A program made the position numbers and the translations under genes. Below, piece by piece: positions 21,506-32,494 of a stretch of DNA of 64,000 nt (positions are counted from its first letter, which is position 1; each line of letters opens with the position of its first letter). The DNA comes from Przewalskia tangutica (taxonomy: Eukaryota; Streptophyta; Magnoliopsida; Solanales; Solanaceae): contig CM056726.1 of the NCBI GenBank assembly GCA_029844215.1, forward strand, positions 33,163,001 through 33,227,000, in the 5' to 3' direction. The notes beneath the pieces were generated by a model that was given only the letters and a program-made list of their open reading frames with translations, had not been told where the DNA came from and ran no database searches.

Positions 21506-21814
21506 TCCATAGCTGCTCACATTGCCGATCTCAAACTCTAATAAAGGAGGATCTTGTGATATATAAGCTGACAACTTAATACTCGTCAATTCATGACGAA
21601 TCATCATATATAATATAGCTATCGTGGAATAGACTCTCTTATTATTAGGCTTAGTACATCGACAACCTCTTTATCTTATCGGTAAATTTTATGTAGACAC
21701 TAGAATTATGATTTGTTATAATTGAGCATATGAACACAATAAATTATTCATATTAGACACTTTCTATTCAAATTTAAAAAAAAAACTTTTACGTGTGATA
21801 AAGTGTAATAAAAC

Positions 21815-21955
21815 AACAATGGTTTTAAGCTATTGTCTTCGTTCTTAATCAGAGATACCAAGATCGAGTCCTAAAAAAGTCATGAGAGTATTTCCTCTTT
21901 CAACGGGTCTTATGTAGCGCGAAGGAAAAAGTTCCCCTCAAATTCAAACCCCCTC
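21815..21955 (+). mobile_element. Second SINE-like relic
   Basis: The text TTAAGCTATTGTCTTCGTTC followed by AAGATCGAGTCC resembles the A-box to B-box spacing of tRNA-derived SINEs. ACGGGTCTTATGTAGCGCGA recalls the body of a known dicot SINE group. It breaks off at about 21955 with no clear tail. The call rests on motif memory only. Confidence 0.4.
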
Positions 21956-23060
21956 ACTCCACCCCTATCTCTCTGTGAGTAGAGTCTAAAAAGCCATTAA
22001 ATGGAAGGACCATTTGAGAATGACAACACAATGGCAGTGTCTTAAATTTCTGAGAGTGCAAAACATACGATGTGCTATTATATATGAACATTAAACGATA
22101 AAATAAAACAAAGAGAATTAATTAGGCGCTACAGTTCACAGAGTAAAATAACACTCTGCTGCTGCTTCAATGAGATATTTGGAAACTATAATACGTAACA
22201 CAATAAAAGAATAATTAGAAAAGGAATGGTCAGCAGCTGAAGACAATCACTATGTCATTTTAGGGAATTGTTTATGTTCTTTCGCTGTCTCCCCTTCTGT
22301 ACTTTTGTCCCTATTTATTTAATGGTCAAACCCTTGTTTAATACTCTATTTATACCCCAGCTCTCTGTTTTTCCTCTTTTGTCCATTTTTTAAAATTTGT
22401 AACATATTTCCATTTCTTATCATAATGGGACCACTTATTTTCACTCCATTTGTTTTTAATTCTTGGATTTCCATGCTTATTATTAGTTGGTTTTGTTCTA
22501 ATCAAGGTTCTTCTATATTTGATTTTACCTAGTGTTTAAGCTCCCACTTTTTAGCGATAAAAATTCATTTGTATTGGGAGTTAAGCGATTTAATGAAGTG
22601 TGATATACAATAACTAACTATAATTAAGTGAAATAAGTTAATATGTAAATATATGTCATGCATCTATTAGTTTGATGCAAATAATCGGTGTAGATTCTTC
22701 GAGAAAGTTACACTTTTGACTACTCCACAAAAAATATTTATATCTACAATAGCTAATATGCACTGTATATACATATATTATGTGTATATTATATATTTGC
22801 CGATTCTTTTTGAGTGGATAGTTATTTATGTCAGTTTTCCATAATCACCCGTTTGGACGGTTGCGAACAAAAAAGGTAAAAATAGTGTCCACTGACCACT
22901 ATACCTTTTTACCCTACTTTGAAACTGCATAACATTAGCTATTTTTCAATTACAAGAGTTGAAAATGGCTATTTGTGAATTTTACCAAAAAAAGAAAGGG
23001 ACCAACGACTACCCAAGCAAATAAAAGCTCAAAATTTCTTTAGATAGAATTATATTAAAT
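21956..23060. other. AT-rich spacer
   Basis: No gene or well-supported repeat is visible in this 1.1 kb. It is the flank into which copia 3 appears to be set, although its left target duplication could not be paired. Confidence 0.4.
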
Positions 23061-23305
23061 TGAAATAAATAATTCCTTCATTATTTTTATTAATGAAGAG
23101 TTATATATACAATTTACAATCTCCAAATATGAAAAATCATATTCCTACTATACTATTAATATCCTAATTATAATTATACAAGAATTCTACAATTATGATA
23201 AATATGTACAACAAATTCGACTTCAACAATGTAAGGCTCGGGTCCCGTGATATACACGGTATACAACTATGGACAGTGTATATCACGAGTATACTTCTGT
23301 CACAC
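23061..23305 (-). repeat. Copia 3 3' LTR (approximate boundaries)
   Basis: AT-rich segment following the end of RNase H on the minus strand. It would begin TGACAGAAGTATAC after a damaged purine tract and end near TTATTTCA at 23061. It contains an 11-bp inverted repeat, GTGATATACAC and GTGTATATCAC (about 23247-23287). No second LTR is present to confirm the limits. Confidence 0.5.
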
Positions 23306-23908
23306 CCACGAAGTCATAGCGGGCGGTTGTCGTACGATGAGACTGTCCCTAAAATCTTCAAATAGAACCAAGGGAAGACCCTTGGTAAATATGCCTGCAA
23401 TCCGGTATCTCGAAGGGACATTGAGGACGCATATTTATCCACGAGCTACCTTTTCTCGAACAAAGTGTATGTCCATCTTAATATGTTTAGTGCGCTGATG
23501 TTGGACCGGATTTCCAGAAAGATAGACTGCACTCACATTATCATAGTAGACCAAGGTAGATTTCTGAATAGGAAAGTGAAGCTCTACTAAAAGATTACAC
23601 AACCAACATGACTCAGACACCACATTAGATACGCCTCGATACTCAGCCTCCGCACTGGATCGTGATAAAGTAGCATGTCATTTAACTGACCAAGAGATCA
23701 AGTTATCCCCAAGGAACATACAATAACCAGATGTCGAACGTTTGGTATCTGGGCAACCACCCCAATCAAAATCGGTATATGACACAAGAGTAGAGACGGA
23801 GGACGGATACAAATGCAATCCAAAATCAAGTGAGTCCTGTATGTATCGTATAATGCGTTTGAGCGCATGCATGTTATTAATCCGCAGATCATGCATAAAT
23901 AAACACAT
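23306..23908 (-). pseudogene. Copia 3 RNase H domain
   Basis: Blocks on the minus strand: FGLHLYPSSVSTLVSYTDFD, WGGCPDTKRSTSGYCMFLGD, SESCWLCNLLVELHFPIQ, YYDNVSAVYLSGNPVQHQR and RTKHIKMDIHFVREKVARG. Stops split them at about 23624-23677 and 23434. The remaining C-terminal residues (IFTKGLPL-type block) continue to about 23315. It is in the standard place after RT and before the 3' LTR. Confidence 0.87.
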
Positions 23909-24249
23909 GATGTACTACATAAGTAATATCTGGTCTCGTAAAAGTCATATACTGAAGAGCCTTTAGAAGACTACGATAATGAGTGGGATCCTCGTATGGT
24001 GTGCTAGATGTAGCACTCAGCTTTAGTTTTGTATCGATCAGAGTAGATGTAGACTTACAAGATGACATGTCAGCTCTCTCAATAATCTCTTTCGCATACT
24101 TTTTCTGTGATAAAAATAGACCACCTACATGACAAATGATTGTTATGCCAAAAAAATAATTCAATTGCCCCAAGTCTTTCATAGCAAATTCGGAACTGAG
24201 AAAGGTCATGATAGACTGGCGTAGAATATTCGATGAGGTAGTTAATATA
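23889..24249 (-). pseudogene. Copia 3 reverse transcriptase, C-terminal part
   Basis: Downstream of the solo-LTR insertion the RT continues with TTSSNILRQS, SEFAMKDLGQLNYFFGI, LSQKKYAKEIIERADMSSC and FTRPDITYVVHHV. The first codons adjoin the target duplication at 24245-24249. The matching N-terminal half lies at 29329-29900. Confidence 0.88.
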
Positions 24250-25369
24250 TGTTGACACTCAATTTTGACCCTCCCGTCCAGTCATTAACTATAAAATTAC
24301 ACTAATTTTTCAAAATAATTTTAACAATTTTATAATAATAAAATGCAACAATAAAACATTAATACATGCATAAATAAACGTTTTAATAATGGCACCACAT
24401 CTTACGTAGAGTATTAAGCACTTGGAGTCTCGCGCCCGCATTTATTAATTTTAAGCCCTATCATAATTCCATTGATTCTTAATAATTTTAATAATAATAA
24501 ATACATAAATAAATAAATAATTTAGCAATGACATCACGTCAAATAACATAGTCGCATTTATTAATACGCAAAGCAATTCCATAATTAGTGTAATAATTTA
24601 AACCTCATTAAACCAATATTATTTTAACATCATAAAGTATGCACAATAAATAAGATTTTAATAATAGCGTCGCATTTATAAAGCGTTAAGCACGCCCGCA
24701 TTTATTATCGTAATATTTTAAACCCAAGCTAAAACTAATAAAGCACCTAAAGTCATATTAAAATAATCTTACAAATACCTAAACTTATTTCTTTACCACT
24801 AATTAGAACTCAACACTTAAAATCTACCTAATTAGTAAAACAACCCACACCTTGCAGCCCAAAGAATTTCTCCCAAAGCCCTTAACTGAGGCCCAAACCC
24901 GCGACCCAGATACCCCAACCCTTATTACCTTTCCCGCAGGCCCACTCCCCCCTTTATTTTCGTCCCCCAGCAGCCCCTTAAACACAACAAAAACATCCCT
25001 TCTCCTAAAAAACGCTAGAAACCCTAGCAGACATCACCCTTCGCCCGCAAGCCTCGCCGGATTTTCGGTCGAAAAATCCGGCCAACTACCACAACACAAT
25101 ACCAAGATCAACTTATCATAACCGAAAACCTCAACCCAGTTCGTATAACAACCTACCATAAAATCCTCTAAATTTTGATAAGAATCACTAAAAAATCGTA
25201 CCAAAATGGTAACAAAATCATCCCAAGATATCCGAAAATCACCATTACAAATTACCCAAAGTCGTCTCAACAAATCGTCCAAAATAAACACCAAAATCGC
25301 AATCAAATCAACACTAGAAGCTATCAAAACTTACCAAAACCTACCAAAACCGGAACCCGAAATTGAGAC

Positions 25370-25377
25370 TATATAAA
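25370..25377 (+). promoter_or_regulatory. TATA box of the 5-kb LTR
   Basis: TATATAAA about 1.1 kb into the unit, in the orientation that places it upstream of most of the LTR. It is the best core-promoter candidate here; no transcript evidence. Confidence 0.4.
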
Positions 25378-26576
25378 TCAAGGGATCCTTACATGCAAAG
25401 GCATCGAGGAAAAGCATAGGATAAAAACCCTTAGAACAGATAGACATCGATTTGGGACAGAGGAGAAAAACTTGGCTAAAGGCATCCGAAATAAGGAGAA
25501 ATTAGCAGGTAAGGGGACAACGAAGAATCCATCCAGGAACCAGTAAAAACATCCATCGAAAATCAGTTAATAATCCAAAAATGGGCGAAAGATCCGAAAT
25601 TATCAAAAGAAATGGCAAGAACCCACAACGAACGGAGAATCGCTAGAAATCATTTTTTACAGAGGTTCTGTTTGCAAAGCAGAAACTTCATCCCTCAAAT
25701 CGCATCGCATCGCAACTCTGAGTGAATCGACGACTTGATACGCTGTCTCGGTTCGCTGCCTGGAGAAGGTAAATTTATCACCCTTTTCGTCTTAGATTTC
25801 GTTTGATATTAATTCGTGTAATATGTGTTTCGTGCGATGGCTTAGTTATGTTGAGTTGATTGCTGAACATGTTTAGTTAATTGTTGTCAGCATTCGCGAC
25901 GTTTTTATGTGCTTGTTGAATCTTCTGCTTATTAATCATTTTAGTTGTATTTGTTGTTTAAATATGATGTCGGATTAGTCTGCTCTAACTAATCTAAGGC
26001 CATGTTATATGACGTGAATAGTGGTTTGTTTTCATTGGCAAGAGTCACAATTTATGAATTTGGAGAACTCGATTTATTAAATATAGTTCAGCCCTCCACA
26101 ATCTGTGAGATCACATAAACTCTAGCTGTTCTCGTCGGTTTTTGTCCATTTTTTATATATCTGGTTTAATTGGAATACATCTGGTGTATGCCGAAGTGAT
26201 ACGTCCCTATATGTTCCTGGGTATATCATATATATCACTATCCAACGCATTTAGAGTCTAGAGTTATCGCATGTCAAAGTTGCATTCCTGTCCGCACTTT
26301 ACCTTTAACTTGTAACCATGTCTCATGTAGTGTATGTCTAGTTGGGTGTTCTAAACTTGTCCATGTTCTTCCCAACTGATATGATAGATACCGTAGTTAT
26401 GATGGTCAGTATATTATTTTATTCTAATCATTTGGGTTGCCTTAAATGAAGATAAATAAGATGTGTGGGAATCTGCTTGCTTAACCTGAATTCTGTAATG
26501 CAATATCCTGAATCAAAGGAATGGATGAATAGGCTGGAGTTTTATTATTTCTGAAACAATATAAAATGAAATTTGA

Positions 26577-27807
26577 TGTGTGATATATGCACACACTAAA
26601 CGCAAGTGCACATGTCGTGACAAGTAATATAGTCTAGAAGACCGAGTTATCGTCCTCAGGGATTAGTATCCAATTATCAACCTCTATTCTGTGGTCTCTA
26701 TTTGGTAACCGATAATTTGATGAATTGTTTATAACTGTGATTATAGATGCTAACTAAATTACTTTATGTTACTTCAGATATGGTGGAAATAGGGCTTCCA
26801 AATCTCCTCAATTATTCGCTCAACTTATTTGTTAATGCAAATAATTATGGTTCTTCTTCTATTTTGAGATAGCAGGTTAACTAAGTCGTTTTATACTCCT
26901 GTTAAGGTAATATAAACACTCAACCCCAATATAAAACCCTTCTACCTTTCGGTGATAAGATTGACTATAAAGGAGGATTAAGAGCAATAACCTATTAAGC
27001 TACACAAGTATCGGGGTACTTTCGCCTACGATTTAACCTATGTTTATTCAACTATAGCATATTCACAAACTCCCCTTTCGGCTTTCGATTAGAAATCATA
27101 TAAGTTATGATAATTAGTGATCAATTAATTACCAAGCAATCAAAACAAGTATTGAATAAAACTCAACAATATTAAGAAGAAACCAAAACATGCATTAATT
27201 CATAAGAATGAGTTTCGAGTGATTCGATATGGAAAGTCCTAAATTAAGTTTAGTTCCTAGCCATAGACATGTCAAGAACTAAACTAATATCCAACATAAA
27301 CTAAAAAGAAATAAAATAAAGAACAAAGAAATTACACAAAAGTAGTCTCCAATCTTGATCTCCAAGTTGTGATGAATTATCAAAAGTGGGAACCCTCATT
27401 CTGACCTAGAAAGGTCCTTTTTATAGCCTAGAAAATGTTTACCAACTTTTCCTTCTTGGCCTTGGCCCATTCCCATTCGGATTTGGCAGAATTCCCGCCT
27501 CGGTGCCGCGGAGCCGAAACTCCTGCGGCTCTCTGTACTTTGGGCGCCATGGCGCTCTGATACTGCTGGTTGGTGGCGCCGCGGCGCCGCCCTGTTTCTC
27601 GCCCGGGTTTCCGACTTTCTAGCTTTTTGAGCTCTGGAATCTCTGTTTCTGCCCTCTTTTCGCTCTTTTTCACCAATGTGCCACTTTAAACCATTATGAC
27701 TCAAAAGGAAGAAAATTTATCCTAAGACGACACATATTTGTACAAAAATGGGTAAAAGACTAACTAAAAATGACTCAAAAAGTGTATATAAAATACACCG
27801 ATCAACA
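26577..27807. mobile_element. Nested second copy of the 1.2-1.3 kb solo-LTR-like unit
   Basis: Starts around TGTGTGATATATGC and ends GATCAACA. It is alignable with 8448-9791 through AGTAATATAGTCT, GACCGAGTTATCGTCC, GGGCTTCCAA and ATCTCCTCA, ACTCAAAAG and GTGTATA(TA)AAATACAC. No coding capacity and no convincing target duplication (sides read TTTGA and TTCTA), so its edges are less certain than those of the other copy. It lies inside the 5-kb LTR, hence is younger than that insertion unless acquired before it moved. Confidence 0.7.
27494..27605. repeat. GC-rich palindromic cassette
   Basis: Contains GTGCCGCGGAGCC, AACTCCTGCGGC, GGGCGCCATGGCGC and GGTGGCGCCGCGGCGCC, all palindromic GC-rich cores in an AT-rich unit. 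On the minus strand GCAGGAGTTTCGGCTCCGCG closely matches GCAGGAGTTTCAGCGCCGCG in the gypsy 3 LTRs (about 40310 and 55743). Confidence 0.75.
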
Positions 27808-29175
27808 TTCTAGGCTTGGAAATCAACTTTCTTCATTTTGTGGCATCTGTTGAATGTTTATGCATACTCTGTTAGTTCCTATAACATATCTACCTATCTG
27901 TTTCCTACTCAGTTCGTGTATGTGGCTTGAATTACCTTTCTATTTACCTTGGCATGTACTTGTCTGGTTGTGAGTGAACTGCGCCACTATTTGCTGAAGC
28001 TTGAGCATATTAAGTGATACTCCTAAGTCCTATCCCATGCATATTTTAAAACTAGTTTTCTGGAAAAACTTGAAAATCACTGATTGGGCTGCATATGTTA
28101 TTCTCGACTGTTACAAATTTGAGTAGTAATTGGATTTTGGATGTATGTATAAATTCACGTGAGTGTCTTATTTACTCGCATTATTGATAAGCTTAGGCTT
28201 GTACTAATCCTTATCTTTCCTTATTTTTACATGAAATGCGTTTAGTCGAAGGAAAGTCTCATTGCGAGACTCATCACGAGCCACACCGCATGAATAACCA
28301 CGCCCGTGTCCACCGCATTCCTCTTCAGAATTCCTAAACAAAAAGGGGGACAAGATGACATTGTCGTCCTCGTTAAAGCATCCTTTTGGCCTCTTAAATC
28401 TCACCCATCCTCTGTGCATTTATTTATTTATTTATTTGTGTAATTTTATTACTTGACTTGTAATTAATAGGATATCTAGAATAATTAGTCTTTAAACATA
28501 TAAGTGGGGAAGGTAATTTAAAATTCATCGCTAACTTACTTGTCTTTTAGGATTGTCATGCATGTCTAAATTTTGCCAAAATAATCTAAACAATTTAACT
28601 TGCATCATAAAACCAACGTTTTATTTCTTATTAAATCCACAACAAATTTTCTCCTAAACTCTTATCTAACATTACATAGGAAATTTATTGTGCATAATAA
28701 GAACCATCTTAAGCTTTTTTTTTTTTTTTGTATATCATATTGTACGCAGGTTAAGCAGGATTAATTTAGCTAGCAAGTACATATATTTAGTCCATAAATC
28801 AACTTTGCATCATTTACATTATAAATAATATAAATGCACACTTTTAAACTTTACATGTATTTTTATAGCATTAGTCTTATAAACTTTTTATCAACATGCC
28901 TCCTTTTGTAAAATACTTGAAGCATCTTTTATATTTTCAAAACATGCATTTTCCTTAGCATAAATAATTAACCTAGGTTTGAACGGACAACCGTAAGTTA
29001 GCGGATCTTAGAGGATGTCTAACCCCTTCCCTCTAGATTAATAAAGAACCCTTGCCCAGAATCTCACTAAGTTTAGTAGGCCATTAAAATGGAGTTAATG
29101 TTGACTTTAACCTAGTTGACAGTTAGGTGTCCTAATTCACCCAAACTAATTAGGTGGCGACTCCGCGAACCCTTT

Positions 29176-29262
29176 AGCACCTTAACCCTTTTAGCATTTT
29201 AGCACCTCTTTAGTACCCCTTTTAGCACTTTTAGCATCCTTTTAGCACATTTTTAGCATTTT
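29176..29262. repeat. TTTTAGCA short tandem repeats near the end of the 5-kb LTR
   Basis: The octamer TTTTAGCA and close forms (TTTAGCACC, TTAGTACC) recur about eight times in this stretch, making a short irregular microsatellite just inside the LTR end. Confidence 0.75.
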
Positions 29263-29328
29263 ATTTATTTTCTAACATTTTCTAAGAAGGAGTTAGTCAG
29301 AATATCGCGGTCGAAAAAGGGCGTGACA

Positions 29329-29900
29329 ATATAATAACATCAACATATAATATAATATATGCCAAAGAAGTACCACGTTGATAGATGAACATAGAATGAT
29401 CAGACCTGTTGTGAGAAAACTCAATAGTAGACACATAATTTGTAAACCTTTTATACCAAGCCTGTGGGGCCTACTTAAGCCCATATAAGAACTTTTTCAG
29501 CAAACAGACATGATTAGGATAATTGGGGTCCGTAGAACCCAAAGGTTGATGCATATATACTGTCTCCTTAAGATCACCGTGTAAGAAAATATTTTTCACA
29601 TCCAGCTAGTGAATGGGCCATGCTTTCATGAGAGCTAGACTAAGCACAGTACGAATGGTAGCCGTTTTGACCACCAGACTAAATGTCTCTCCATAATCCA
29701 TGCCAACATATTGTGCTTTAACATTACCTATAAGACAAGTTTTATGCCTCTCAAAAGAACTGTCAGATTTTCTTTATGAGTAAAAATTCATATAGACCTA
29801 ATAATATTAACATATGGTGGACGGGGTACCAACTCCCATGTCTTATTTTAAATAAGAGCATTATATTTGTCATCTATGGCCAATTTCCAATTCAGGTCAT
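29329..29900 (-). pseudogene. Copia 3 reverse transcriptase, N-terminal part (YVDD changed to YVDV)
   Basis: On the minus strand the blocks LYGLK, APQAWYKRFTNYVSTIEF, NRSDHSMFIYQRGTSLAYI and then YVDVIIL are readable (YVDV encoded at 29336-29347). The second Asp of the catalytic pair is Val, which would abolish polymerase activity. A stop replaces the residue after LYGLK. The frame is cut by the solo LTR two or three codons after the YVDV motif. Upstream RT blocks (DVKNAFLHGDL-like) are in shifted frames to about 29880. Confidence 0.83.
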
Positions 29901-30441
29901 GAAGGGCAGACATTGTGTTACGTGGTAGGGGTAATTTAGTGACATTAGAATTTAGATTAAAATGTCATTTAGGTTTTAAAATACCATGTTGTCTACGAGT
30001 GACGGGCCTTGACTCGAGATGGTTGGGGACGAGCTTTGGGGTGGTGGCTCGGGCTGGCCAGCAGGCATTGGACATGCTGGCCCAACAACTGGACGGGAAC
30101 TAGGAGAGGGTGGGACTGGCCAGCAGGAAGTGGGCCTATTGGCCCGAAAATTAAAGCTGGCCGCGGGGAAGGTAATGTGCCACCAGGTAGTGGGCCTGCT
30201 GTCCGAGAACTTGAATCAACCACATAACTGGGTGGTACCGCGGTACTTGTATGAGATATGTGGGGCCAGCAGGCATTAGGCCTACTGCCTGCTGGCGGAT
30301 CTGAAGAACTGGGGGGTTGGTCCCACTGATGGATAATATATGGGGAGATCCCATCATCCAAAAAATTATACGAACTAGATACGGAACTACATAATTTAGC
30401 AAACGGAAATTGGGACTCATCAAAAATAATATGACGACTAA
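29901..30441 (-). pseudogene. Copia 3 integrase-RT linker with Gly/Pro-rich repeats
   Basis: The segment has repeated GGCCAGCAGGCATTGG, TGCTGGCCC and GTGGGCCTGCTG motifs on the plus strand (about 30050-30300), encoding Pro/Ser-rich text on the coding strand. It is the equivalent of the tandem-repeat linker of copia 1 (11481-11702), but with a different repeat sequence. The plus-strand open frames across it follow from the GC-rich repeats and are not genes. Confidence 0.65.
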
Positions 30442-31379
30442 TTATGATTTTGTTAGAGGATAAATCATAACATTTGTAACCACAATGATTAGATGGATAA
30501 CCCAAAAACACACCAGTGATAGAGCGGGCTTGAAGTTTGTTAATTGTAGTAGATAGAAAAGTGGATAACATAAACTCCCAAACACCCTAAGTTGAGAATA
30601 CGAAGAATCTTTATTGTAAAGAATTTTAAGTGGGGATTGATATGATAAGCCTTTATGAGGGAGGATTTTAAGTAGATATGTAGCTATTTGTAATGCATGG
30701 TGCCAAAAAGAATGTGGTAATGAAACATGGGTTAGCAAGGTACGAACAATATTATTTATGGAATGAATTTTTCTCTAGACCTTCCCATTTTGTGAGGACG
30801 TATGAGGACAATAAAACCAAAAATATATGCCATTAGTGGCACAAAACTCTTGAAATGGCCCATTATCATATTCCTTGTCATTATCACATTGAATATTTTT
30901 AATTTTCCGTTCGAATTGGGTACAGATGGATGCTCTAAAATTTAAGAATGTGGAGAAGACTTGAGACTTTTTAGATAAAGTAAAGGTCCACAAAAAATTA
31001 GAATAATCATCCAAAAATAAGACATAATAACGATGGCCCGATGAACTTAAAACGGAAAATGTCCATATATCACTATGAATAATATCAAAAGGCATCAAAG
31101 TACGAGAAGTAGAGGCTACAAACGGTAATCTAACATGTTTCCCTAATGGGACAGAAGGACAAAGTGGAGTACTACACGTACCCTTACAAGGAATAAAATT
31201 ATTTTTATGCAGAGAAGACACAATAGATGACCCTGACCCAAACGTGCATGCCACAAGGAAGGAGCAAAAACAGCAAAGGTAGAAGGCGTGGCTGGACTCG
31301 TGGAAATGGTGGTGATGGGATAAAACTCTCCCCTACTATTGCATCTCATTAGCGGTATTCTCGTCTTGAAATCCTTCAC
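30442..31379 (-). pseudogene. Copia 3 GAG-pre-integrase and integrase, broken
   Basis: Pre-integrase text is seen at 31143-31379 (MKDFKTRIPLMRCNSRGEFYP, LWHARLGQ with the zinc-finger His region shifted). The core at 30775-31254 includes the Cys region CPSVPLGKHVRLPF, FDIIHSDIWTFSVLSSSGH (first Asp), KNIQCDNDKEYDNG (second Asp) and CPHTSSQNGKV (start of the Glu motif, after which a stop falls). The region 30442-30738 has HVSLPHSFWHHALQIATYLL and ILPHKGL. Frames change at least three times. Confidence 0.86.
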
Positions 31380-31880
31380 ATAAAATACAAATGAATCAAA
31401 ATTAACAGAAATCCAATTATCAGTAGTGAATTTTCAGACAGACACCAAAATTTTAATTAAGTTAGGGTCATGAAGAATATTTTTCAAGACTAGAGGTGGA
31501 TGTGGGGGATACAAATTCGTATGAATATAACCGCGAATTGGAATGAGTTTCCATTGCGAACAATAATGTTTTGCTCAAATTGAAATAAAACGAGAGATTA
31601 CCTTGTGTGAACGTCATATGAGAAGTGGCTCTGGTGTCCATGTACTAATTTAAGTCTGGGTATGTAATCCAAGTGTATGCATTGTGGCCTAAATATCCGT
31701 AGGTACCGGGATCGGAGCTAGGTCAGCAGCAGTGAAGGACTGCTAAAGCCGAGGCCCAAGCAGGTCTGCCTCCTGCCCGACCCAGCACTACATCATGATA
31801 CATTATTCTGCACTAAACTAGGCTTGGAAACTGACTGGAATGGGGTCAGTTTCCAGGATAAGTCGTCGGTGGAAAATAAG
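31380..31880 (-). pseudogene. Copia 3 protease and gag C-terminus, junction with SIRE-like element
   Basis: Minus-strand text has the protease start TWTPEPLLI-like/ATSHMTF (frame shifted; SHMT is the conserved piece after the DTG site), and upstream GLLGPRL and TAADLAPIPVPTDI, the gag-protease spacer of this group. Towards 31850-31880 the gag text ends. Beyond it the open frame is SIRE-like (CLISTFEPKNI). The junction therefore lies near 31880; no LTR or target duplication marks it. Confidence 0.65.
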
Positions 31881-32494
31881 AATTGTTGGGCCAATGTTCT
31901 TTGGTTCAAAGGTAGATATGAGACAAGAAAGACTAACCTGTTGGTATATGGTGGACATACACACATACCTTACCATTTCGCGATAGTTGATTAGTTCTTT
32001 CTCTCTTGTACGCATCCTCTCAAGCACTCCACTTGGTCAGGTGGATGGTTCCTTCTAATCATTGACGGAGGGTCTCGTCTTACTTGGTCATGCAATTCAG
32101 TTACAGACTCCTCCTCCACTTCAACCTCTATGGTCTCTTCTAGTGGTTCAGATGTTTCCTCTGATGTTGTGACAACATTTGGGATAACATCTGCTTCTTC
32201 AGTTTGTTGCTCTTTTTCTAATGTAACCACAATGTTATTTTCTGATAACTTACCTGAGATATCCATAAGATCATCGAAAATAACATTGACGAACTCTTGT
32301 ATGGTCTTAATTCTCAGATTGTATATGTGGTAAGCATGATTGTTCTGTGAATAGCCAATAAATATCCCTTTATCACTTTTTGAGTCGAATTTCGCCAATT
32401 GGTCCCTGTCATTTAAAATGTAGCATACACACCCAAAGACATGAAAGTAGCACAGAGTTGATTTCTTTTCATTTAAAATTTCATAGGGAGTCAT
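31881..32494 (-). pseudogene. SIRE-like integrase C-terminus and RT-proximal linker
   Basis: A 168-residue stretch (31991-32494) reads MTPYEILNEKKSTLCYFHVF, GCVCYILNDRDQLAKFDSKS, DKGIFIGYSQNNHAYHIYN, then an acidic linker and DPPSMIRRNHPPDQVECL. The next frame (to about 31880) gives NYREM and CLISTFEPKNI, the segment that leads into RT. RT itself is absent from the window. The text is cut by the copia 3 junction. Confidence 0.85.

Larger units (their letters stand above)
24250..29328. mobile_element. 5.08-kb solo LTR in copia 3 RT (TSD ATATA)
   Basis: The unit starts TGTTGACACTCAATTTTGACC and ends AAAGGGCGTGACA and is bounded by ATATA on both sides (24245-24249 and 29329-29333). It splits a recognisable RT reading frame, so both ends are exact. 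There is no gag or pol and no second copy of its termini inside, which makes a solo LTR the simplest reading. A TATATAAA box lies at 25370-25377. The length and the GGTGGCGACTCC-type end (about 29153-29165) suggest a Tat/Ogre-like Ty3/gypsy LTR, by recalled resemblance only. About 1.23 kb of it (26577-27807) is a nested insertion. Confidence 0.85.
23061..31880 (-). mobile_element. Copia 3: Ty1/copia element split by a 5-kb solo LTR
   Basis: The minus strand carries, from right to left, a gag end (about 31650-31880), protease, integrase, linker, the first half of reverse transcriptase (29329-29900), then after the 24250-29328 insertion the rest of reverse transcriptase, RNase H and a 3' LTR. 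The halves join exactly at the ATATA target duplication, inside the RT catalytic loop. No 5' LTR is found: at about 31880 the sequence changes to SIRE-like pol, so the 5' end was lost in a rearrangement or truncation. The protein group is the same as copia 1 and 2. Confidence 0.87.

Noticed and set aside
23247..23287. Inverted repeat GTGATATACAC/GTGTATATCAC as a miRNA hairpin
   Set aside because: The arms are only 11 bp within a copia LTR; too short for a precursor.
24852..25121. 89-codon Pro/Thr-rich plus-strand open frame
   Set aside because: Falls within the 5-kb solo LTR, composition is low-complexity and there is no domain or homologue in the window.
27396..27704. Arg-rich overlapping minus-strand open frames
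   Set aside because: They reflect the GC-rich palindromic cassette of the nested solo unit, not a gene.
30009..30279. Plus-strand Gly/Trp-rich open frames
   Set aside because: They are antisense to the copia 3 linker and follow from its GC-rich repeats.
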